This document shows, piece by piece, positions 22,369 through 28,434 of a DNA stretch of 28,434 nt (the stretch's first letter is position 1; every line of letters starts with the position of its first letter). The stretch is from G025836975 sp049646585 (GTDB lineage Bacteria > Pseudomonadota > Gammaproteobacteria > Burkholderiales > Burkholderiaceae_B). The notes beneath the pieces were generated by a model, which worked only from the letters and a program-made list of their open reading frames with translations, made no database searches and was not told where the DNA came from. The position numbers were made by a program, and so were the translations under genes. Location: positions 1 through 28,434 of the forward strand of contig JBARWC010000185.1 in NCBI GenBank assembly GCA_049646585.1, in the 5' to 3' direction.

Positions 22369-22426
22369 ACGTGGCGGCGCCGGGCTCGATTGCGGCCCCT
22401 CGCCGCCCGCCAGGGAAAGACTGCAA

Positions 22427-22432
22427 TACAAT
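22427..22432 (+). promoter_or_regulatory. -10-like box for the ETF-QO gene
   Basis: TACAAT on the plus strand, with no clear -35. It predicts a start near 22439 and a leader of about 62 bases that contains a short upstream reading frame. Confidence 0.4.
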
Positions 22433-22443
22433 TAGGCCCAACA

Positions 22444-22509
22444 ATGGAGTGCCCACGGAGGGCCGCAAGCAGCACCAGCAGATATACGGGAGATATCAAA
22501 CATGGCTGA
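22444..22509 (+). other. Possible 21-codon upstream reading frame overlapping the ETF-QO start
   Basis: ATG 22444 opens a 21-codon frame that ends with TGA at 22507-22509, eight bases inside the ETF-QO gene. It would begin only about five bases after the predicted transcript start. It may be a coupling or leader peptide, or chance. Confidence 0.25.
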
Positions 22510-24148
22510 ACGTGAATCAATGGAATACGACGTAGTCGTGGTCGGCGCGGGACCGGCCGGGCTCGCCGCCGCCATCCGGCTCAAGCAGCTGGCCGCCCAG
22601 CGCGAACAGGAAATCAGCGTTTGCGTGCTTGAAAAAGGCTCCGAAGTCGGCGCTCACATCCTGTCCGGTGCCGTCATGGATCCGCGCGCCCTGACCGAAC
22701 TCATTCCCGACTGGAAGGAAAAGGGCGCGCCGCTGGATACGGCGGTAAGCGAAGACAAATTCCTGTTCCTGACCGAGAAAGGCGCGCGCGCCACACCCAA
22801 TTGGCTGCTGCCCGAATGCTTCCAGAACCACGGCAACTACATCGTGAAGCTGGGCGATGTCGTGCGCTGGATGGGCGAACAAGCCGAAGCACTGGGCGTG
22901 GACCTGTTCCCGGGCTTTGCCGCCGCCGAAATCCTTTACACCGACAGCGGCGCCGTCCGGGGCGTGGCCACCGGCGACATGGGCGTGGCGCGCGACGGCA
23001 CGCATACCGACCATTACCAGCCCGGCATGGAGCTCCTCGCCCGCTATACCGTCTTTGCCGAAGGTTCGCGCGGCCAATTGGGCCGTCAGCTTATCGATCG
23101 GTACAAGCTCGACGCCGGGCGCGACCCGCAAAGCTACGCCATAGGCATCAAGGAAATGTGGGAGGTCGACCCCTCGCAATCCCAGCCCGGCCTTGTCGTG
23201 CACACCGCCGGATGGCCGCTGGATTCCGACACCTACGGCGGCTCCTTTCTTTACCACCTGTCCAACAACATCGTGGTGGTCGGGCTGGTGGTCGGGCTGG
23301 ACTACGCCAACCCCTGGCTGTCGCCCTTCGAGGAATTCCAGCGCTACAAGACCCACCCCGCCATCCGCCCCACCTTCGAAGGCGGCAAGCGCATCGCCTA
23401 CGGCGCCCGCTCGCTGACGGCGGGCGGCCTGCTGTCGCTGCCCAAGATGTGCTTCCCCGGCGGCGTCATGGTGGGCTGCGAGGCCGGCGTGCTGAACGCG
23501 TCGCGCATCAAGGGCAGCCATTCTGCCATCAAGACCGGCGCGCTGGCCGCCGAGGCCGCCTTCGATGCCATCGTGGCCGACCGCCGCCACGACGAACTGA
23601 CGGCCTACCCGACCGCATTCGAGAACTCCTGGCTGCACGCCGAGCTGAACAAGGCGCGCAACTTCAAGCAGTGGTTCAAGAAGGGGCGCACCGTCGCCAC
23701 CATCATGACCGGTGTGGAGCAATGGTTGCTGAAGGGCAAAATGCCCTGGACCCTGCATCACAGCAAGCCCGATCACGCCTGTCTGCAGCCTGCGGCCGAA
23801 TGCGCGCGCATCGACTACCCCAAGCCCGACGGCAAGCTCACCTTCGACCGCCTGAGCTCGGTCTTCATTTCCAACACCAATCACGAAGAAAACGAGCCCA
23901 TACATCTGACGCTCAAGGATGCCTCGGTTCCCGTATCGGTGAACCTGGCCAAATACGGCGGCCCGGAAGCGCGCTACTGCCCGGCCGGCGTGTACGAGTT
24001 CGTGAAGACCGACACGGGCGAGGATCGCCTGCAGATCAACGCGCAAAACTGCGTGCACTGCAAGACCTGCGACATCAAGGACCCCACACAAAACATCGTG
24101 TGGGTGGCCCCGCAAGGGGGCGAAGGCCCGGTCTACAACGGCATGTAG
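22502..24148 (+). CDS. Electron transfer flavoprotein-ubiquinone oxidoreductase
   Basis: Peripheral inner-membrane flavo-iron-sulfur enzyme that passes electrons from reduced ETF (fed by acyl-CoA and other dehydrogenases) to ubiquinone. It is 548 residues, of normal length. The FAD-binding Rossmann motif is VVVGAGPAGLAAAIRL (about 12-27). The membrane/ubiquinone region includes GGSFLYHLSNNIVVVGLVVG and CFPGGVMVGCEAGVLN. The C-terminal [4Fe-4S] cluster ligands are Cys493, Cys517, Cys520 and Cys523 (YCPAG; NCVHCKTC). GGGAG at 22488-22492 supports ATG 22502. It converges on the EamA gene with a 27-base gap and no terminator. Confidence 0.97.
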   Translation: MAERESMEYDVVVVGAGPAGLAAAIRLKQLAAQREQEISVCVLEKGSEVGAHILSGAVMDPRALTELIPDWKEKGAPLDTAVSEDKFLFLTEKGARATPNWLLPECFQNHGNYIVKLGDVVRWMGEQAEALGVDLFPGFAAAEILYTDSGAVRGVATGDMGVARDGTHTDHYQPGMELLARYTVFAEGSRGQLGRQLIDRYKLDAGRDPQSYAIGIKEMWEVDPSQSQPGLVVHTAGWPLDSDTYGGSFLYHLSNNIVVVGLVVGLDYANPWLSPFEEFQRYKTHPAIRPTFEGGKRIAYGARSLTAGGLLSLPKMCFPGGVMVGCEAGVLNASRIKGSHSAIKTGALAAEAAFDAIVADRRHDELTAYPTAFENSWLHAELNKARNFKQWFKKGRTVATIMTGVEQWLLKGKMPWTLHHSKPDHACLQPAAECARIDYPKPDGKLTFDRLSSVFISNTNHEENEPIHLTLKDASVPVSVNLAKYGGPEARYCPAGVYEFVKTDTGEDRLQINAQNCVHCKTCDIKDPTQNIVWVAPQGGEGPVYNGM

Positions 24149-24175
24149 CGTACGCCGTCGCTGGCCTGCCGGGCG

Positions 24176-25090
24176 TCAAGCCCTGGAGGCCCGCAAGCGC
24201 CGCCGGGGGCCGGGCAGGTTCACGGCCACCAAGCCCGCCATGATCAAAGCCACGCCGACCAGCTCCAGCGCAGTCGGCTGCTCCGACAGCAGCAACCAGG
24301 CCAGGATGACGGTCAGCACCGGCACCCCCAGGCTGGACATGCCTGCCACCGTGGCGCTGACCCGCCGCACCACGGTCAGCCAAAGCCACCACCCCAGACC
24401 CGAAGCGATGATGGCCATATAGGCCATGCCCCAGTACAAAACAGGCGCCCAGACGATGTCCTGCTGCGGAAAGATGCGGGCCACGGGCCAGGTCAGCACG
24501 GCGCCCATCAGCATCTGCCAGGCCGTCAGGTTCAGCACATTGGGCGTATGGCGCTGGAACATCATCTTCGACAACACGGTGCCCAGGCCCCAGCACGCGC
24601 CGCCCGCCAGCGCCAGCAGCGAACCCGTCACCGACCCCAGGCCTTTCCAGGGGGCTATGATGGCCAGCAAGCCCAGGGCCGCCAGAGCAAACGCCCAGGC
24701 ATGGCGCCGCGTGGGCCGGTCGCCCAACAGAGCCCAGGCAAACAACACCACCCAGAAAGGCATGGTGTAGGCCAGCATGACGACGTGCCCCGCCCCACCG
24801 CTGACCAGCGCAAGCTGGCACAGGCACTGGAAGGCGGTGGTCTGGAAGACGGCGATGCCCAGGGTCAGCCAGAACGGCGGCAACTTCAGCGACTGCCGCG
24901 TGACCACCAGGATGACGAACAAAACCAGGAAAGCGATGGCGTAGCGCCCCATGACCAGATCGAAGGGGCCGATGAAGCTGGATAGGTGCTTCATGATGAT
25001 CCAGCTGAATCCCCATAGGGTGACGGTCAGGGCCATCAGCATCAAGGCGCCGCGGTCGGACTGGCTCGGTTTCAACATACGCTCCGTCAT
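24176..25090 (-). CDS. EamA/DMT-family permease
   Basis: About 304 residues with ten predicted membrane spans in two EamA repeats. The first repeat starts ALMLMALTVTLWGFSWIIMK and the second SLLALAGGACWGLGTVLSK. The C-terminus is short and basic (RRRLRASRA). Such drug/metabolite transporters export or import small metabolites; the substrate is unknown. The frame stays open farther upstream to 25153, but those codons lie in the acs terminator hairpin, so ATG 25090 (or 25078) is chosen. How it is transcribed is unclear because the terminator ends only some 17 bases before the start. Confidence 0.88.
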   Translation of the reverse strand: MTERMLKPSQSDRGALMLMALTVTLWGFSWIIMKHLSSFIGPFDLVMGRYAIAFLVLFVILVVTRQSLKLPPFWLTLGIAVFQTTAFQCLCQLALVSGGAGHVVMLAYTMPFWVVLFAWALLGDRPTRRHAWAFALAALGLLAIIAPWKGLGSVTGSLLALAGGACWGLGTVLSKMMFQRHTPNVLNLTAWQMLMGAVLTWPVARIFPQQDIVWAPVLYWGMAYMAIIASGLGWWLWLTVVRRVSATVAGMSSLGVPVLTVILAWLLLSEQPTALELVGVALIMAGLVAVNLPGPRRRLRASRA

Positions 25091-25106
25091 TCGGATGATT
25101 GAGTGG

Positions 25107-25141
25107 AAAAAAAGAAAGATCAGGCCTAAGCCTGATCTTTT
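25107..25141 (-). terminator. Strong intrinsic terminator after acs (stem works in both directions)
   Basis: AAAGATCAGGC (25115-25125) and GCCTGATCTTT (25130-25140) form a perfect 11-bp stem with a 4-base loop. On the minus strand it is followed by a T-rich run (25117-25107). On the plus strand two further T follow the arm's own T run, so it may also stop antisense transcripts. Confidence 0.9.
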
Positions 25142-25219
25142 TGGTCTGTGCATCAGCGCCTGGCCGGCTGGCCCGCGTGATCAACGCGGCAAGCCGGGCC
25201 AACACGATACATCACCCCG

Positions 25220-25258
25220 GCCTGCCCGGCAATTTGCCGGCCGGGCCGGGAGGCAGGC
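25220..25258 (-). other. GC-rich hairpin in the acs 3' untranslated region
   Basis: GCCTGCC (25220-25226) and GGCAGGC (25252-25258) enclose an inner stem CCGGCAA/TTGCCGG (25226-25232/25234-25240). There is no T run. It lies just after the acs stop codon and about 80 bases before the terminator, and may be an mRNA-stabilising structure. Confidence 0.4.
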
Positions 25259-25276
25259 GCCCCGCTAAACGGGACC

Positions 25277-27256
25277 TTAGTGCGCCTGGGACAACTGGTC
25301 GAGAATCGACGGGTTTTCCAGCGTGGACACGTCCTGGGTAACCGGCTCGCCCTTGGCCACCACACGCAGCAGGCGCCGCATGATCTTGCCGGAACGGGTC
25401 TTGGGCAGGTTCTCGCCGAAACGGATGTCCTTGGGCTTGGCGATGGGGCCGATTTCCTTGGCCACCCAGTCGCGCAACTGCTTGGCGACGGCATCGGCCT
25501 CCTTGCCTTCCGGCAGCGAGCGCTTGAGCACCACAAAGGCCACCACGGCCTCGCCCGTGGTGGCGTCGGGCCGCCCCACCACCGCGGCTTCGGCCACTAT
25601 TTCGTGAGCCACCAGCGCGGATTCGACTTCCATGGTGCCCAGGCGGTGGCCTGAAACGTTCAGCACGTCGTCGATGCGGCCCATGATCCAGAAATAGCTG
25701 TCGCTGTCGCGCTGCGCGCCGTCGCCGGCCAGGTAGTAGCCCTTGAGCTCCGGCGGGAAATAGCTTTTCTTGAAGCGCTCCGGGTCGTTCCAGATGGTGC
25801 GTATCATGGCCGGCCACGGGCGCTTGATGACCAGGAAGCCGCCCTTGCCATGCCCGACTTCTTCACCGACCTCGTCCACCACGGCGGCGGCGATGCCGGG
25901 CAGCGGCAAGGTGCAAGAACCCGGCTTCAAGGGCGTCACACCCGGCAGCGGCGTAATCATGTGGGCGCCGGTCTCGGTCTGCCACCAGGTATCCAGCACC
26001 GGGCAGCGTTCGCGCCCGACATTGGTGTAGTACCACATCCAGGCTTCCGGATTAATGGGTTCGCCCACCGAGCCGATAATGCGCAGGCTGCTCAAATCGT
26101 ATTCGCGCGGATGGTATTCGGGCGCCGCCTCGGCCGCCTTGGTCAGCGAGCGGATGGCGGTCGGCGCCGTATAGAACACCGTCACCTTGTGGCGCTGGAT
26201 CATGTCCCAGAACCGGCCGACGTGCGGATAGGTGGGCACCCCCTCGAAGACGACCTGCGTCAGGCCGGCGGCCAAGGGGCCGTAGGTGATGTAGGTGTGG
26301 CCGGTGACCCAGCCGACATCGGCCGTGCACCAGAAGACGTCGCTGTCCTTGGAATCGAACGTCCATTTGACCGTCAGCAGCGACCACAGCAGGAAGCCCG
26401 CCGACGCGTGCTGCACGCCCTTGGGCTTGCCGGTCGACCCCGAGGTGTACAGGATGAACAGGGGGTGCTCGGCGTTGACGGAAACGGCTTCGCACACACT
26501 GGACTGGCCGGCGCAGACGTCGTGCATCCAGAGATCACGCCCTTCGTTCCACTGCACCTTGCCGCCCGTGCGCTTGTAGACGATTACGTGGCTGACGGCC
26601 TCGCAGCCGCCCATGGCCAGGGCCTCGTCCACCGCGCTCTTGAGCGGTATGGCCTTGCCACCGCGCACTTGCTCGTCGGCGGTGATGACCAGTGTGGCGC
26701 CCACGTCGACGGTGCGTTCATGCAAGCTTTTCGAGGAAAAGCCGCCGAACACCACGGAATGGATGATGCCCAGGCGGGCGCAGGCCTGCATGGCAACCAC
26801 GGCCTCGATGGACATGGGCATGTAGATGATGGCGCGTTCGCCGGTCTTGTGTCCCAGCGCCTTGATGCCGTTGGCGAACTCGCAAACGCGGGCGTGCAGC
26901 TCTTTATAGGTGACTTTGGTCACCTTGCCGTCGTCCGACTCAAAAATAAGCGCGGTTTTATTGGCGGTTGGGGTGCCCAGGTGCTTGTCCAGGCAGTTGG
27001 CCGAGACATTGAGCTCGCCATCTCCAAACCAACGATAAAACGGCGCTTCCGATTCGTCCAGCACCTTGGTGAAGGGCTTGGTCCAGGTCAGGTTTTCGCG
27101 CGCCAGGCGCGACCAGAAGGCATCGGGCGACTTTTCGGCTTCGGCGCACAAGGCCTTGTAGCCCTCCATGCCCGATATCGTCGCTCCTTTGACCAGATTC
27201 TGAAAAGGTGGAAAAACCCGGTTCTCTATCAGTACCGATTCGATTTCATTCGACAT
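25277..27256 (-). CDS. acs: Acetyl-CoA synthetase (AMP-forming)
   Basis: Makes acetyl-CoA from acetate, ATP and CoA in the cytoplasm. From ATG 27256 it has 659 residues, the usual Acs length including the N-terminal cap (WSRLARENLTWTKPF; WFGDGELNVSANCLD). Motifs are the P-loop ILYTSGSTGKPKG, the adenylation motif DTWWQTETGAHM, the hinge GRIDDVLNVSGHRLGTMEVE and the catalytic Lys (about residue 624) in TRSGKIMRRLLR, the classic acetylation-regulated lysine. AAGGAG upstream supports ATG 27256 over a TTG seven codons earlier. The 124-base gap upstream contains TTGTGACAA (a short dyad near 27338-27346) but no promoter I would call. Transcription ends at 25107-25141. Confidence 0.97.
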   Translation of the reverse strand: MSNEIESVLIENRVFPPFQNLVKGATISGMEGYKALCAEAEKSPDAFWSRLARENLTWTKPFTKVLDESEAPFYRWFGDGELNVSANCLDKHLGTPTANKTALIFESDDGKVTKVTYKELHARVCEFANGIKALGHKTGERAIIYMPMSIEAVVAMQACARLGIIHSVVFGGFSSKSLHERTVDVGATLVITADEQVRGGKAIPLKSAVDEALAMGGCEAVSHVIVYKRTGGKVQWNEGRDLWMHDVCAGQSSVCEAVSVNAEHPLFILYTSGSTGKPKGVQHASAGFLLWSLLTVKWTFDSKDSDVFWCTADVGWVTGHTYITYGPLAAGLTQVVFEGVPTYPHVGRFWDMIQRHKVTVFYTAPTAIRSLTKAAEAAPEYHPREYDLSSLRIIGSVGEPINPEAWMWYYTNVGRERCPVLDTWWQTETGAHMITPLPGVTPLKPGSCTLPLPGIAAAVVDEVGEEVGHGKGGFLVIKRPWPAMIRTIWNDPERFKKSYFPPELKGYYLAGDGAQRDSDSYFWIMGRIDDVLNVSGHRLGTMEVESALVAHEIVAEAAVVGRPDATTGEAVVAFVVLKRSLPEGKEADAVAKQLRDWVAKEIGPIAKPKDIRFGENLPKTRSGKIMRRLLRVVAKGEPVTQDVSTLENPSILDQLSQAH

Positions 27257-27380
27257 TGCCGCAGGCTCCTTTTTCAAGTGTGTTGTTCGAGTTATTCGCC
27301 CACCGTAGAGGATGAGCCTTACTCCATGCTGACAAATCCGGCAAGATCAATCAAAAATTGTCACAATCGCCCGATGCCAT

Positions 27381-28434
27381 TCATGCGAACAGGGTATCAG
27401 TATCGCGCGCCCGCGCGCCGCGCGCAAAGTCCAGCCTGGACAACACAGCCAGGCCGGCCACGAAAAACAGGCCGGTGCAAAGCAGGGCCAGCCGGTGGTT
27501 GCCGCCAGTCAGCCAGGTGACCAGGCCATAGCACAAAGGCCCCACCACGGCCGCCAATTGCGTGGCGAAGGTCCAAAGGGAATAGAACTCCGCCAGCCGC
27601 CTTGCCGGGGCCAGAGCCCCCACCATGGCGCGGCCGGCGCTCTGGCTGGTGCCCATGCACAGGCCCGCCACCATGGCGGCCAGCCAGAACAACCAGGCCT
27701 GCACGGCAACATAGGCCAGCCCTATCATGACGATCCAGCCCGCCAGGGTGATGGAAAGCGCCAGCTTGTGGCCGATGCGGTCCTGGGCGTAGCCGAACAG
27801 GAAAGCGCCCGCCGCGGCGGCGATATTCACCGTGAAGACCAGCAGCATGGTCTGGGCCATGGTGAAACCCATGGCCTCGGTGGCATAGACCGCCGACAGG
27901 GTGATGACCACGGCGATGCCCGCCTGGTAGCAGGCGCCGCACATCAGCAGCAGCCGGAAATCGGTGAAGTCCCGCCGGGTTTCCCGCCAGGCGGTCAGCA
28001 GGCGGGCCAGCATGCCCTGCGCCGGCCGGCCGCTGGGCGGCGTGCGCTCGCGCAGGAACAGAAAAGAGGGAATGGCCGCGATCGCGAAAATGGCCGCCGT
28101 CAGGACCATGACGTAGGGCACGTACTGGCTGGCGGGCTCGCCTTGCCCGCTAGCCCAGGACACCAGGGCCAGCGACAGGCCCAGGGTGAGCATGCCGCCG
28201 AAATAGCCGAAGCTCCAGCCCCAGCCCGAAACGCGGCCCAGCGCTTCGGGACGGGCGATCTCGGGCAGGAAGGCCGCCACGATGGATTCGCCCACGCAAT
28301 AGCAGTAATTGGACAAAGCGATGGCGCAAAGCCCCCAGACGATGTCGCCCGGGCCGGTGAACGCCAGAAGCAAGGTGGCCAGCACGCAGCCCACGGTGCT
28401 GGTGAACAGCAGCCTCCGCTTCCCCGCCCTGGCG
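27381..28434 (-). CDS. MFS transporter, UMF1/Atg22-like, 5' partial
   Basis: The frame runs off the right edge; 351 residues are visible, about ten membrane spans, with the first one or two spans missing. The segment LPEIARPEALGRVSGWGWSFGYFGGML is characteristic of the UMF1/Atg22-like MFS group (putative permeases, some linked to amino-acid or drug efflux). A GTG at 28394 is in frame but lies within a membrane-protein core, so it is not the true start. It is upstream of acs on the same strand, separated by 124 bases. The C-terminus is basic. Function unknown beyond family. Confidence 0.85.
   Translation of the reverse strand, partial: ARAGKRRLLFTSTVGCVLATLLLAFTGPGDIVWGLCAIALSNYCYCVGESIVAAFLPEIARPEALGRVSGWGWSFGYFGGMLTLGLSLALVSWASGQGEPASQYVPYVMVLTAAIFAIAAIPSFLFLRERTPPSGRPAQGMLARLLTAWRETRRDFTDFRLLLMCGACYQAGIAVVITLSAVYATEAMGFTMAQTMLLVFTVNIAAAAGAFLFGYAQDRIGHKLALSITLAGWIVMIGLAYVAVQAWLFWLAAMVAGLCMGTSQSAGRAMVGALAPARRLAEFYSLWTFATQLAAVVGPLCYGLVTWLTGGNHRLALLCTGLFFVAGLAVLSRLDFARGARARDTDTLFA

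Noticed and set aside
22517..24115. A 532-codon minus-strand frame opposite ETF-QO
   Set aside because: Low-complexity His/Gly/Val-rich translation; the plus strand encodes an intact ETF-QO with FAD and Fe-S motifs.

Overview
The window is high-GC DNA from a beta-proteobacterium. It most resembles the Alcaligenaceae (Bordetella, Achromobacter and Pusillimonas type). The grounds are the pyrG-kdsA-eno-ftsB housekeeping cluster, an orphan Bug/TctC-type solute-binding protein, and the overall protein repertoire. The placement rests on remembered family and synteny knowledge, not on a search. Both ends cut through genes: a THUMP-type rRNA methyltransferase on the left and an MFS transporter on the right.

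Layout. 1-6373 is mostly plus strand: rRNA methyltransferase (5' truncated), a 63-residue small protein with its own promoter, palindromic operator and terminator, an RDD membrane protein, an acyl-CoA synthetase, Hsp33 (hslO) and a solitary TadE-like pilus protein. 6423-16480 carries the minus-strand cluster pyrG-kdsA-...-DUF1330-...-eno-ftsB. Two accessory blocks interrupt it: a DHA2 drug-efflux pump plus MarR regulator (8233-10273, minus) and a four-gene plus-strand catabolic-looking operon (10846-13883). 16640-18361 holds a HAD phosphatase, an orphan transglutaminase-like protein and a degraded Rpn-type nuclease/transposase remnant. 18419-24148 holds a long Xaa-Pro aminopeptidase, the 3-oxoacid CoA-transferase pair scoAB, a hotdog thioesterase and ETF-ubiquinone oxidoreductase. 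24176-28434 holds an EamA permease, acetyl-CoA synthetase and an MFS permease.

How the genes work together. scoAB, the thioesterase, ETF-QO, acs and the first acyl-CoA synthetase form a loose set for activating acyl-CoAs, swapping their CoA and passing beta-oxidation electrons to ubiquinone. pyrG, kdsA, eno and ftsB are core nucleotide, LPS, glycolysis and division genes. The most interesting accessory unit is the operon at 10846-13883: a DauR/YheO-type PAS regulator, a formamidase-like alpha/beta hydrolase, a periplasmic Bug binding protein and a RidA-family imine/enamine deaminase. The first three genes overlap by ATGA junctions and the first appears to be transcribed without a 5' leader. 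I read it as an uncharacterised sensing, uptake and degradation module for a nitrogen-containing carboxylate or amide; the substrate is unknown.

No rRNA, tRNA, CRISPR array, intact insertion sequence or prophage gene was recognised. No gene-free stretch exceeds 300 bases.
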